Shown: piece after piece, positions 43,930 to 52,947 of the stretch
How the letters are laid out: every line of letters starts with the position of its first letter
Position numbering within the stretch: position 1 is the stretch's first letter
From: Paenibacillus algorifonticola
GTDB lineage: Bacteria > Bacillota > Bacilli > Paenibacillales > Paenibacillaceae
Assembly: GCF_000971975.1 (NCBI RefSeq)
Contig: NZ_KQ040784.1
Coordinates: 325-64,324, forward strand
DNA length: 64,000 bases
Direction: 5' to 3'
Position numbers and translations under genes: made by a program
Notes under the pieces: model-generated
Seen by the model: only the letters and a program-made list of their open reading frames with translations
Told to the model about the DNA's origin: nothing
Databases searched by the model: none

Positions 43930-44820
43930 ATGGACATTCGTCATTTGGAATATGTGCTGGAGGTTGTGCGCCACGAAAGCTTCACGAAAGCAGCCGAGGC
44001 GCTGCATATTACGCAGCCTACCATTAGCAAAATGATTAAAAACTTGGAGGACGAGCTGCAAACTCCCCTGTTCATTCGATCCGGCAAAAAAGTGCAGCTA
44101 ACCGACGCAGGGCAGGCCATCGTTGCCCAATCGCAAGATATTATCCGTCTGTTCAAAACACTGCAGAACGAGCTTAACGATGTAACCGACTTTCGCAAAG
44201 GGCTGGTGCGCATTGGCCTCCCACCGATGATCAGCTCGATTATGTTTCCCGAAATCGTCAGCCAATTCGTCAAACGTTATCCCGGCCTGACCATTCGGCT
44301 GGTTGAAGAGGGCTCGCTGAAAGTCGAGGCAGAGGTCGCCAGCGGCGCCATTGATGCGGGAATTGTAATGCTGCCCGTGAGAAATGACCAATTCGAGGTT
44401 TTTCCGATTCAAAATGCGGCTCTTCGAGTCGTGATGCACCATCAGCATCCGCTGGCAGGACGCAGCGAGCTTACACTGCGCGAGCTCGAGCAGGAGGCGT
44501 TCATTATGTACCGCGAGGACTTCGCGCTGCATGCCCGCATCATAGACGAATGCGCACGGCTCGGCTTTAAGCCCAAAATCATGCTCGAAAGCTCCCAGTG
44601 GGATTTTATTAGCGAAACGGTGGCGGTTGGACTGGGCATCGCCCTGCTGCCGGAAGCCATTTGCCAAAAGCTTGATACGGCGCGCGTCAGCACCATTGCT
44701 ATGGTAGACCCCGTCATTCCTTGGAATCTTGCCATGATCTGGCGTCGCGACGGCTATTTATCGTTTGCCGCCCAAGAATGGATACGGTTTACGAAAGCTT
44801 ATTTTGAGCCTGCCGAATAG
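43930..44820 (+). CDS. cidR: LysR-type regulator CidR
   Basis: 296 residues. Winged HTH at residues 1-60 (MDIRHLEYVLEVVRHESFTKAAEALHITQPTISKMIK) and a periplasmic-binding-like effector domain. The divergent cidAB pair identifies it as CidR, an activator responding to acetate or pyruvate metabolism in staphylococci and Bacillus. ATG with GAAGGAG 8 nt upstream. Confidence 0.88.
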   Translation: MDIRHLEYVLEVVRHESFTKAAEALHITQPTISKMIKNLEDELQTPLFIRSGKKVQLTDAGQAIVAQSQDIIRLFKTLQNELNDVTDFRKGLVRIGLPPMISSIMFPEIVSQFVKRYPGLTIRLVEEGSLKVEAEVASGAIDAGIVMLPVRNDQFEVFPIQNAALRVVMHHQHPLAGRSELTLRELEQEAFIMYREDFALHARIIDECARLGFKPKIMLESSQWDFISETVAVGLGIALLPEAICQKLDTARVSTIAMVDPVIPWNLAMIWRRDGYLSFAAQEWIRFTKAYFEPAE

Positions 44821-44849
44821 ACCATTCCCCCGATGCCACAACGACGAGA

Positions 44850-44900
44850 AAGGAGCTATCCCGCTCCGCCTGTAAAATTCGGCGTTCGGAATAGCCCCTT
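44850..44900. terminator. Convergent terminator between cidR and the dicarboxylate symporter
   Basis: Long stem AAGGAGCTATCCCG / CGGAATAGCCCCTT: 14 positions, all pairing when G-U is allowed. Weak T tracts on both strands (TTGTTT on plus, TTTCTC on minus). Confidence 0.65.
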
Positions 44901-44932
44901 GTTTAAGCTTTAATTATGAATGGACCACCGTT

Positions 44933-46258
44933 TTACTTGCTGGCAATCGGCGTTTCCTTCACCAATGCCGGAGCCTCTGCCACAATCTTGCGCTGCATCG
45001 CCTGCTGCGCGAGCCCCTTATCGAGCAGTCCCTCCCAGCGGGCAATCACAAACGTCGCAACCGAATAGCCAATAATGTTGACTGTCGTTCGGAAGTTGCC
45101 CATGATCCGGTCCGGAGCAAGCATAAGAGCAACAGCAGCCATGGAAATAGAACCCGTACTTGCCGCAGTAGCGGATAAGGCGACAAATGCCGAGCCTGGA
45201 ATGCCCGCCATCCCCTTGGAGGTGAGCAACAGCACACCGAGCAGCACCAGTTGTTCCTTCAAACCGAGATCCACACCCGTCGCCTGCGCTAAAAATACAA
45301 CAGCGAGCGATAGATAGATGGAGGCGCCATCCAAATTAAACGAATAACCTGTCGGCACAACTAGTCCAACTACAGCGCGGTCACAGCCCGCTTTTTCAAA
45401 TTTGTTCATGAGCTGCGGCATAACCGCCTCCGTTGAGCCTGTGGCAAAAGCAAATACGATTTCCTCACGCACCAGTAGGATCAGCTTCCAGAGGCTAATG
45501 CCCACGAACACCCGCATCACAACGGCCAGCAGGAGCAGAAACAGCACACAAGCGACCGTCATGGCAAGGAACAGCTTGCCGAAAGCCATTAGCGTCTGAA
45601 CGCCATATTGGCTGACCATAAATGCCATTGCCCCAAAGGTCGCAAGCGCTGTAAGCTTCATAATATAACCCATAATTTGAAAAATAACTTTGCTGACATG
45701 GTCTAGAAAATCGACCAGAACCTCAGAGGTACGCCCGCCGATATGCACAATGGCGAAGCCGACGAAGCAGGAAACCAACAGCACTTGCAGCATCGTATTC
45801 GTAGAGAAAGCTGCTACAGCGCTCTCTGGGATGATATTCAGAAAAAACTCCGAGCCGCTCGGCAAATGACCGTTTTTCGTCGCCTGCTCCACACCGTCCG
45901 TTGATAGAGTCGCCGGGTCGATATTCATACCAGCGCCTGGATTCATCAGATTGGCGATCACCATTCCGATAATGAGCGCCAGCGTCGTGATGACTTCGAA
46001 ATAAAGCAGCGTCTTCCCGCCGATCCGCCCTACCGTCTTAATGTTGCCGACCTTGGCAATGCCCAGCACGACAACGACGAACACGAGCGGAGCAATGACC
46101 ATTTTGATGAGGCGGATAAAGCCGTCGCCGACAGGTTTAAGGGCTACGCCGAACGTAGGCCACAAATATCCAACCGCAATACCCGCCACAATTGACAGCA
46201 TAATTTGAAAAAATAGTCCTTTGTAAAACGGCTGACGCGATTTAATAGTTTGATCCAT
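44933..46258 (-). CDS. Dicarboxylate:cation symporter (DctA/GltP family)
   Basis: 441 residues. The DAACS family set: RLIKMVIAPLVFVVVVLGIA, the hairpin loop FATGSTEAVMPQLMNKFEKAG, PTGYSFNLDGASIYLSLA and TSKGMAGIPGSAFVALSAT with MLAPDRIMGNFRTTVNIIG. The last motifs match DctA-type C4-dicarboxylate carriers better than glutamate carriers, but substrate is not fixed. Sodium- or proton-coupled uptake at the membrane. ATG with GGGGGACTAA upstream. Confidence 0.85.
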   Translation of the reverse strand: MDQTIKSRQPFYKGLFFQIMLSIVAGIAVGYLWPTFGVALKPVGDGFIRLIKMVIAPLVFVVVVLGIAKVGNIKTVGRIGGKTLLYFEVITTLALIIGMVIANLMNPGAGMNIDPATLSTDGVEQATKNGHLPSGSEFFLNIIPESAVAAFSTNTMLQVLLVSCFVGFAIVHIGGRTSEVLVDFLDHVSKVIFQIMGYIMKLTALATFGAMAFMVSQYGVQTLMAFGKLFLAMTVACVLFLLLLAVVMRVFVGISLWKLILLVREEIVFAFATGSTEAVMPQLMNKFEKAGCDRAVVGLVVPTGYSFNLDGASIYLSLAVVFLAQATGVDLGLKEQLVLLGVLLLTSKGMAGIPGSAFVALSATAASTGSISMAAVALMLAPDRIMGNFRTTVNIIGYSVATFVIARWEGLLDKGLAQQAMQRKIVAEAPALVKETPIASK

Positions 46259-46400
46259 TCTTTAGTCCCCCTATGAATGTGTTATTCCATTTGACTACCG
46301 CTTCTCTCGGAGCCTCCTTGGCTAAAATCGCGCCGAAACATGCCACATCATTCTTTATATGTTATGTTTCATCACTTATTAAGTATTGTTTACTAACATT

Positions 46401-46429
46401 ATTATAAGGGGAACGTGGATTTTTTACAT
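46401..46429 (-). promoter_or_regulatory. Candidate promoter of the dicarboxylate symporter gene
   Basis: Within the 390-bp gene-free gap 46259-46648. Minus strand: -10 TATAAT (46401-46406) with a poor -35 (ATGTAA, 17-bp spacing), suggesting activation by a regulator. The leader of about 140 nt is AT-rich near its 5' end. Confidence 0.4.
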
Positions 46430-46528
46430 TGTCTATTGTAACCAAAAAACATCCCTGGTTTTTAGTCATGTTATATAACACCACCCTTTGCGTTTACGCC
46501 TCCAATGTTCCAGCAAAATCCACCCAAA

Positions 46529-46556
46529 GAAAAAAGCCTGCCACAGTGGGCAGGCT
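46529..46556 (-). terminator. Terminator of the pucF-pucG operon
   Basis: Minus-strand stem AGCCTGCC / GGCAGGCT (8 bp, perfect), 6-nt loop, then TTTTTTCTTT. It lies 93 bp after the pucG stop. Confidence 0.85.
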
Positions 46557-46648
46557 CATACACAATCTATTTGTATTAAACAAAGCTATTAAACAGGCTA
46601 TCACTGCAACGCAAGAAGGCAAGCCATTGCCCGTCACTACTCGCTACT

Positions 46649-47887
46649 TCAGGTCGCCTCCGCTTCGCGATAAACAACGAGCGCAGCTTGAACGGCAGCC
46701 CCCTTATTAACAGACGAGCCACAATAGGTCAGGACGGCCTCCAGCGCACCTAGCACCTGCAACACGTTTTGCTTGCGGCAGCTATAGCCCATCGTGCCAA
46801 TCCGCCATATTTTCCCCTTCAGCACACCGAACGAGCTGGCAATTTCAATGCTGAACTGCTCCAGCAGCATTGCTCTGACTGCTTCACCATCTACGCCGTC
46901 CGGAATAGCTACACAGGTGACAACGGGCAGCTTGCATGCCGGATCGCCATAAAGCTCCAACCCCATTCCTTCGATGCCGGAGGCGAGCGCACGTTCATGC
47001 AGCAAATGGCGGGCAAAACGCGCCTCCAGCCCCTCCTCCAGCAAAATCCGCAGCCCTTCGCGCAGCGCATACAGCATCGACGTCGCTTCCGTATGATGAT
47101 TCAGCCGTGCTGCACTCCAATAATCCTGAAGCTGGCTCAGGTCAAAATAGTTGCTGCGAATCGTCCGGCCCAGCTCGAGCAGCGGTTCGCCCGGATCACG
47201 CAGCCCCCGCTCAATGCGCTTTCGCTGCATTATATGCTGCTCAATTCGGCTGTTATACGTAATCGGCGCCATGCCCGAGGGGACAGACAAGCATTTTTGC
47301 GTTCCGCCAATGACGGCGTCAATACACCAATTGTCCGTCTCGACCGGCACGCCGCCAATCGTCGCGACCGCATCTACAACGAACAGTACATCCAGCTCCC
47401 GGCATGCTCTGCCGATTTCTGCTAGCGGCTGTATGCGCCCTGTCGAGGTTTCGCCATGCACCATCGCCACGACAGCAGGCTGCTCGCGCTTAATCGCGCC
47501 AATGACCTCCTCTGGGTCAAACACCTTGCCCCACTCCTGCTCCAAGGTTACAATATCCGCTCCGCAGCGCTCGGAAATTTCCGCCAGCAAATGGCCAAAA
47601 CGCCCATAAATCGGGATCAGCACCTTCATTCCCGGTTCAATGACGCTCGTCAGCACCGCTTCAAGCCCGGAACGCGACGTGCCATCGATAGGGAACGCCC
47701 ACTCATTTTCCGTCTGGAAAAGCTCCCGCAGCATGCCCATCGTTTCATTCATCAGTCCTGTAAATTCGGGATCAAACTGCCCCAATATCGGATAAGACAT
47801 GGCGCGAAGCACCCGCGGGTCAACCTCCACTGGACCCGGAGTCATAATCGTACGCGGCGATGGGGATAAATCTTTATATTTTTTCAT
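46649..47887 (-). CDS. pucG: Purine catabolism class V aminotransferase (ureidoglycine-glyoxylate type)
   Basis: 412 residues. PLP enzyme of class V: PGPVEVDPRVLRAM, GTSRSGLEA, VHGETSTGR, DAVATIGGVPV and the Schiff-base lysine K198 in GGTQKCLSVPSG. Together with the allantoate amidohydrolase gene it overlaps (ATGA) and a PucR regulator nearby, this matches Bacillus PucG, which transaminates (S)-ureidoglycine with glyoxylate. ATG with GGAGAGGG upstream. Confidence 0.9.
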   Translation of the reverse strand: MKKYKDLSPSPRTIMTPGPVEVDPRVLRAMSYPILGQFDPEFTGLMNETMGMLRELFQTENEWAFPIDGTSRSGLEAVLTSVIEPGMKVLIPIYGRFGHLLAEISERCGADIVTLEQEWGKVFDPEEVIGAIKREQPAVVAMVHGETSTGRIQPLAEIGRACRELDVLFVVDAVATIGGVPVETDNWCIDAVIGGTQKCLSVPSGMAPITYNSRIEQHIMQRKRIERGLRDPGEPLLELGRTIRSNYFDLSQLQDYWSAARLNHHTEATSMLYALREGLRILLEEGLEARFARHLLHERALASGIEGMGLELYGDPACKLPVVTCVAIPDGVDGEAVRAMLLEQFSIEIASSFGVLKGKIWRIGTMGYSCRKQNVLQVLGALEAVLTYCGSSVNKGAAVQAALVVYREAEAT

Positions 47888-49197
47888 AGGGAACCCTCTC
47901 CATAGGCAAGTTGGTATAAAAGCTCAATCAACACGACCGTTCCTTCTGCGAGCTGCAGCGAATCGGTATGCTCAAGCGGCGAATGGCTAATTCCCGCACG
48001 GCTCGGCACAAAAATCATCGCTGAAGGGCAAATGCTTTGCAGCTCCTGTACATCATGCCCCGCTCCGCTGACCATGCGGCGGTGAGCAATGCCATTTCGC
48101 TCACAAATTTGCTCCACCTGCCTAGTTAGCTGTTCATCCATATAGACCGGCGAAGTGTCCATCCAGTGCTTGATATGCAATCCAAGTCCCAAGGATGCGG
48201 CAATTTCTTCGAAACAACAGCGGAAGCGGCTGCAAAACAGCTCCAAAGCCCGTTCATCCGTATGTCGAACATCAACGGTAAATGCTACCTCCCGCGGTAT
48301 GACGTTCGTTACATTTGGACGAACCTCCATATAGCCCGCCGTCGCTACGAGCGGAGCCCCTTGCTGAGCAGCGGCATCCAGCAGCCAATTAATCATTTTG
48401 CTCGCGCCGCGCATCGCATCCTTGCGCCATACCATCGGCGTCGTTCCCGCATGGTTGGCTTCGCCTGTCACCGTTACGGTATAACGCTGCTGGCCTACAA
48501 TCGCCTCAACGACTCCGATTTGCAGCTGCTCGCGTTCCAGAACAATCCCCTGCTCCACGTGAATTTCCACGAAAGCCGCGATGTCGCGCCGCTCAGCTTT
48601 GCTCGGTCCAGCCGCTCCTCTGCCAGCATGGCTTCCCTCGGCTCCAAAACCCGCCTGCCGCATCGCATCCTCCAGCCGCACACCATCCATGTCGGCTACA
48701 CCCGCCGCATCCTCCAGCTTAAAGCGGCCCGTCACACTGCCGGAGCCCCAATAAGCGATAGGGAAGCGGCTGCCTTCCTCTTCACAAAAGGACACGACCT
48801 CCAGGCTGCGCCTAGGTGCTCCAAAATGCTTTTTCAAATAATCCAGCGCTACAATCCCTGCCGCTATGCCGAATGCCCCATCGTATAGACCGCCGTTTTT
48901 GACCGTATCGACATGGGAGCCCGTCAGGATAGAGGAAAGGGCAACGCCCGTCCCTTCCAGTCTGCCATACAAATTGCCCACCTGATCGAAGGAAGGGACA
49001 AGTCCGCTCACACGCATTCGTTCAGCAAGCGCCTGCTGCGCCTCCTTCCACGCTTCGGAATACAACAGCCGCGTCACCCCGCCGCTTTCCTGCTTACCGT
49101 AACCGGACAACCACTCCAGCAGCTGTTCCAAATCTTCAGCAAGCGAAGAAATGAGCGCTCCTCGCTCTTCTATAATTCCCAGTCCGCTACTACTCAT
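47884..49197 (-). CDS. pucF: Allantoate amidohydrolase
   Basis: 437 residues. M20-family amidohydrolase: metal-binding GSHVDTVKNGGLYDGAFG, CEEEGSRFP with the catalytic/metal glutamates, EIHVEQG, and the dimerisation-domain GEANHAGTTPM plus GAGHDVQ near the end. It hydrolyses allantoate to ureidoglycine, giving ammonia and carbon dioxide, in purine degradation. ATG with GGGAGG 8 nt upstream; a 20-residue upstream extension is open but unsupported. Confidence 0.92.
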   Translation of the reverse strand: MSSSGLGIIEERGALISSLAEDLEQLLEWLSGYGKQESGGVTRLLYSEAWKEAQQALAERMRVSGLVPSFDQVGNLYGRLEGTGVALSSILTGSHVDTVKNGGLYDGAFGIAAGIVALDYLKKHFGAPRRSLEVVSFCEEEGSRFPIAYWGSGSVTGRFKLEDAAGVADMDGVRLEDAMRQAGFGAEGSHAGRGAAGPSKAERRDIAAFVEIHVEQGIVLEREQLQIGVVEAIVGQQRYTVTVTGEANHAGTTPMVWRKDAMRGASKMINWLLDAAAQQGAPLVATAGYMEVRPNVTNVIPREVAFTVDVRHTDERALELFCSRFRCCFEEIAASLGLGLHIKHWMDTSPVYMDEQLTRQVEQICERNGIAHRRMVSGAGHDVQELQSICPSAMIFVPSRAGISHSPLEHTDSLQLAEGTVVLIELLYQLAYGEGSL

Positions 49198-49323
49198 GGC
49201 GCTACCTCCCTCTACCGCTAGACCATGCATGCACATGCCGCAAGAAGCTAACAACACGCCCTGCAGCTGCTCTATGCCGCTTCCTATCCTCTACCAATCG
49301 CACAGTTAATCTAACATACCTCC

Positions 49324-49391
49324 ATTATAATCAGCAGAGCACGAGCAAGTCATTGTTCAAATTGACTAATGATACAGCGATTGATTGGTTA
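49324..49391 (-). promoter_or_regulatory. pucF promoter with candidate PucR box
   Basis: Minus strand -10 TATAAT (49324-49329) with no good -35. About 60 bp upstream lies ATTGGTTA on the plus strand (49384-49391), close to the core TTGGTTA of the PucR box known from Bacillus subtilis. It lies in the gap between divergent pucF and pucR. Confidence 0.4.
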
Positions 49392-49480
49392 TATTAACTC
49401 ATTTTCATTGTTTTTCAGCTATAAAAATGATATATTCGCGTTATCTATTCTCACATAAAGAGAGCGAGGAAGCGGAACCG

Positions 49481-51157
49481 ATGATTTTAGCCGATCTATT
49501 GAAAATACCGTCCCTCTCCGGCTCGACAGTTGCTGCCGGGCACGCCGGGCTAAACCGCAAGGTCAGCACCGTCAATTTGATGGATGCCCCGGATATTATC
49601 CATTATATTAAGCCGCATGAGTTGCTCGTAACGACAGCTTATGCGCTCAAAGATACGCCGCAGGATCTCGTCGCGCTGATCACCTCTATGGCAGCCGTTG
49701 GCTGCGCGGGCCTCGGCATCAAGACCAAGCGCTTCCTTGCCGAAATGCCGGAAGCCGCCATCGCCAGAGCGGATGAGCTGCAATTCCCGCTTATTGAGCT
49801 GTCGCTTGATGTGTCGCTTGGCGATATTCTTAATCAATCGCTGGGCTTTATTTTGGAGAAGCAAACCGATGAGCTGCGGTATGCGCTGGAGAGCCACCGC
49901 CACTTTTCCAATATTGTGCTCAAGGGGCAGGGCATTCACGAAATCGTCCAGGAGCTCGCGGCGCTGCTGGGCAGCCCGACGATGCTGTTTGATCCGAAGC
50001 TTACGCTAGTCGCGGCTTCGTCCCATTTTCAGAAAGAGCCGTATTCCCGCATGCTCCCGCAAATTCGCTTGGCTGTAGGCTCGCTGAGCGCCCAGGACAA
50101 GGAAGCCGTCTTCTGCCTGACTGCCCCTGAGCCCGGCGTCTTCAACCATGTTGCCGTGCATCCGATCAAAACCTATCAGCCGCAAGGGTTTCTCGTCTCA
50201 CTCCAGCATTCGTACCAGCTCCAGCAGCTTCCCGCGCTTGCCATGGAGCAGGCCGCCAATGTCATTAGCTTCGAGCTGCTGAAGACGCAGGCGGTCAAGG
50301 AGCGCTCGCGCCGCTACAAAAATGATCTGTTCTCGGATTTTGTAGACGGTCTCGTCACCTCCGAGCAGGAGATGCTGCGCCGCGGCAAGCGGTACGGCTT
50401 AAACGCCGGAACCACTTCCTCCTTGTGCATTGTGGCACGACCGGACAGCAGCGCCGCTGAACCCGCTTCTCCCACAGCATCCAAGGCGTCAATCAAAGCA
50501 CGGCCATTTGAAGAACAGCAGCTATCCGACTATGAGGAGCTGTACGACAGCCTAAAGGCTGCCTTCAAGGAGCAAGGGCTGTCCTTTATTATTTTCAGCA
50601 AAAAGAGCTGGCTCGTGCTCCTACTCACCTTCCAGCCCGAAGAAGCGCAGACGATAGCGCCGGAGCTGCTTGCTCGAATCAGCGATCAAGTATTCGAAAG
50701 CACAGGCATCGCCGTCTCCTTTGGCATTGGCAATCCGGTCAAGAAACTGACCGACATTCCAGCGACCTATAAGGAAGCGATTGACGCCTGGGAGACAGCA
50801 TTCACCAGCCGCAAACGCCGCTTCGTGCAGTTTTACCATGCAAAGGAGCTGACAGATTTGCTTCGCTTGCTGCCGGTCGAGGAACTGCGGAAATTTCATA
50901 ACGACATGTTCAAGGAGCTGAACCGACTGGAGGAAAAAGAGCGCAGCGAGCTGATGCGAACGCTCGTCGTTTATCACAGCAACAACTGCCAGATCGCTGA
51001 GACAGCAAAGCAGCTGTTCGTTCACCGCAATACCGTCATTTACCGCTTGGAAAAATGCGAGCAGCTTACAGGCCGCAAGCTGCGAAATGACAGCGACAAT
51101 TTGCGCTTCCGCATCGCCTATCTCATCGGTCAAATTTTGGAGCCGCCGGGGTCGTAA
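49481..51157 (+). CDS. pucR: PucR-family transcriptional regulator
   Basis: 558 residues. N-terminal PucR domain (ILADLLKIPSLSGSTVAAGHAG and KPHELLVTTAYAL), a GGDEF-like central region, and a C-terminal HTH_30 domain (ELMRTLVVYHSNNCQIAETAKQLFVHRNTVIYRLEK). It controls the divergent pucF-pucG operon, probably sensing a purine breakdown product. ATG at 49481 chosen with GAGGAAG upstream and because the PucR domain starts there. Confidence 0.9.
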   Translation: MILADLLKIPSLSGSTVAAGHAGLNRKVSTVNLMDAPDIIHYIKPHELLVTTAYALKDTPQDLVALITSMAAVGCAGLGIKTKRFLAEMPEAAIARADELQFPLIELSLDVSLGDILNQSLGFILEKQTDELRYALESHRHFSNIVLKGQGIHEIVQELAALLGSPTMLFDPKLTLVAASSHFQKEPYSRMLPQIRLAVGSLSAQDKEAVFCLTAPEPGVFNHVAVHPIKTYQPQGFLVSLQHSYQLQQLPALAMEQAANVISFELLKTQAVKERSRRYKNDLFSDFVDGLVTSEQEMLRRGKRYGLNAGTTSSLCIVARPDSSAAEPASPTASKASIKARPFEEQQLSDYEELYDSLKAAFKEQGLSFIIFSKKSWLVLLLTFQPEEAQTIAPELLARISDQVFESTGIAVSFGIGNPVKKLTDIPATYKEAIDAWETAFTSRKRRFVQFYHAKELTDLLRLLPVEELRKFHNDMFKELNRLEEKERSELMRTLVVYHSNNCQIAETAKQLFVHRNTVIYRLEKCEQLTGRKLRNDSDNLRFRIAYLIGQILEPPGS

Positions 51158-51237
51158 TTTTTTACCAATTTATTGAATATTAACATGGCCGCTTCTTCCA
51201 AAAAGAAGGATTCACGCGATTTTTGTCGAATGCTATC

Positions 51238-51310
51238 TTTAAAATATAAGACTTTATAAGTGGTGTGCTTATAGATGAGCTTATAAATGGACTTATATTT
51301 CTACGCGATG
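51238..51310 (+). repeat. Single lower hairpin of the double-hairpin repeat family, upstream of the guanylate-kinase-like gene
   Basis: AAATATAAG / CTTATATTT as outer arms and TTTATAAG / CTTATAAA inside. On the minus strand it continues from CGCGTAGAAATATAAGTCC, close to the repeat units at 62871-63162 (CGCGTAAAAATGTAAGCC). It ends about 17 bp before the ATG. The upper GCG/AAACG hairpin of the full unit is absent. Confidence 0.65.
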
Positions 51311-51326
51311 AAGGAGGCGACAGGCT

Positions 51327-51878
51327 ATGGCTGGACCTTATATCTTCATTTTTACCGGTACTAGCGGATCTGGCAGAAAAACAATGGCTCACCGGATTGG
51401 CAAGGAACTTGGCATCAAGCATGTCAGCTCTTATACAACACGCCCTCCAAGAGATTCAGAGCCGCCTGACCGCGACTATCACTATATTGATCAAGAGAGA
51501 TTTGACCGCATGAATACAAGTGGGGATTTTATCGAAACGGCCCTCATCCATAAGCATCATTATGGCATCCGTACCCACGAGCTTACCGATCCTCTGAGCG
51601 AGGGCAAGCATGTATATATGATTCTCAACAGCGACGGTGCATCTCTGATGAAAAAGCTTTACGGCGAGCAAGTCGTCCGCCTATTCCTGTACGTAGAGAA
51701 ACGCACCGTCATTGAGCGTCTGGAGGCGAAGGGGCTTCCTGCGGAGGTCATCAACAACTACATCTCGATTTACACCGATGAGGTCGTCTACCGCAAGCAA
51801 TGCGAGCATGTGCTGGAAAATCTCGACCTGAACCGCACGATGATGAAAATTCGCGAAGCGATTCAATCGCATTTATAA
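51327..51878 (+). CDS. Guanylate-kinase-like protein with altered P-loop
   Basis: 183 residues. The GMP-binding part is well kept (SSYTTRPPRDSEPPDRDYHYI with both Arg, Glu and Tyr; DFIETALIHKHHYG). The P-loop reads GTSGSGRKT: the Lys expected after the last Gly is Arg, and Lys is moved one place. The lid region is short. It may be a paralogue of the housekeeping enzyme with weak or different activity. ATG with GGAGG upstream; the leader carries the hairpin at 51238-51310. Confidence 0.75.
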   Translation: MAGPYIFIFTGTSGSGRKTMAHRIGKELGIKHVSSYTTRPPRDSEPPDRDYHYIDQERFDRMNTSGDFIETALIHKHHYGIRTHELTDPLSEGKHVYMILNSDGASLMKKLYGEQVVRLFLYVEKRTVIERLEAKGLPAEVINNYISIYTDEVVYRKQCEHVLENLDLNRTMMKIREAIQSHL

Positions 51879-51897
51879 GCGTGTTTGCTTCACACAA

Positions 51898-51931
51898 AAG
51901 GAGCCACTCTGCAACAACAGAGCGGCTCCTT
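51898..51931. terminator. Bidirectional terminator after the guanylate-kinase-like gene
   Basis: Stem AAGGAGCCACTCTG / CAGAGCGGCTCCTT (13 pairs, one mismatch), 6-nt loop, 19 bp past the stop. T tracts are short on both strands. Confidence 0.7.
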
Positions 51932-51957
51932 GCTTCAAAGACCATTTACGGACGGCC

Positions 51958-52003
51958 AAAAAAAGCCTGCCTGACGGCGTAATAACGCTCGTCTGGGCAG
52001 GCT
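51958..52003 (-). terminator. Terminator of the speE-speB operon
   Basis: Minus-strand stem AGCCTGCCCAGACG / CGTCAGGCAGGCT (one bulge) with an inner GCGTTATTACGC hairpin, then TTTTTTT, 43 bp after the speB stop. Confidence 0.85.
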
Positions 52004-52046
52004 TTAGTTCTTCCACTTTCCTTCTTAACCTGTCGTTCCCGTTAGG

Positions 52047-52916
52047 CTACTTAATAAAGCCAAGCAGCATTTCGCGAATGACCTTTGCAGCAACGATTTG
52101 CGTTTGCTCTGTCGGATCGTAAGCAGGCGCTACTTCAACAAGGTCGCAGCCAACAACGTTAACACCGGAAGCCGCGATAGCGTGAACCGCCTCAATCAGC
52201 TCTTTCGATGTAATGCCGCCAGCTTCCGCCGTGCCTGTGCCAGGCGCAGCCGAAGGATCAAGCACATCGATGTCGATCGTCAAGTAAACCGGACGTCCTG
52301 CCAGCTCTGGAAGCACCTTTTTCAAAGGCTCCAGCACCTCGAACGGGTGGAAATTAATGTTCTCGCGGGCATATTGGAACTCCTCGCGCGAGCCCGAACG
52401 AATACCGAATTGGTAAATGTTTTTGCCGCCCAGCAGTCCTGCTGCTTTGCGCAGCGGCGTGGAGTGCGACAAAGGCTCGCCTTCGTAGCTTTCACGCAGA
52501 TCAGCATGAGCATCAAAGTGAATGATCGCAAGATCCGGATATTTCGCATACACCTCTTGGAAAATCGGCCACGATACGAGATGCTCTCCACCCATTCCGA
52601 CAGGCATTTTGCCATCGTTCAGGACGCCGCGAACAAATTCGCCGATGATTTCAAGACTGCGTGCCGCGTTGCCGAATGGCAGCAGCAGGTCGCCTGCATC
52701 GAAGTATTCAATCTCTTCCAGACTGCGGTCCAGATACGGGCTGTATTCTTCTAGGCCAATCGATACCTCGCGAATGCGCGGCGGACCGAAGCGCGAGCCC
52801 GGACGGAAGCTGACGGTGAAATCCATCGGCATGCCATAAATGACCGCTTTGGAAGCCGCATAGTCCTCAGAGCTCAGGATGAAGACGTTGCCGGAATATT
52901 TTTGATCGAGTTTCAT
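52047..52916 (-). CDS. speB: Agmatinase
   Basis: 289 residues. Ureohydrolase family with all manganese ligands: His in GMGGEHLVS, the DAHAD motif in IIHFDAHADLRESY, and the Asp pair in LTIDIDVLDPSAAPGTGTAE. It converts agmatine to putrescine and urea. Follows speE by 31 bp, the Bacillus arrangement. GAGGA lies upstream of the ATG. Confidence 0.95.
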   Translation of the reverse strand: MKLDQKYSGNVFILSSEDYAASKAVIYGMPMDFTVSFRPGSRFGPPRIREVSIGLEEYSPYLDRSLEEIEYFDAGDLLLPFGNAARSLEIIGEFVRGVLNDGKMPVGMGGEHLVSWPIFQEVYAKYPDLAIIHFDAHADLRESYEGEPLSHSTPLRKAAGLLGGKNIYQFGIRSGSREEFQYARENINFHPFEVLEPLKKVLPELAGRPVYLTIDIDVLDPSAAPGTGTAEAGGITSKELIEAVHAIAASGVNVVGCDLVEVAPAYDPTEQTQIVAAKVIREMLLGFIK

Positions 52917-52947
52917 GAGGGCTTGTCCTCGCTTTCTGTACGTTTGC

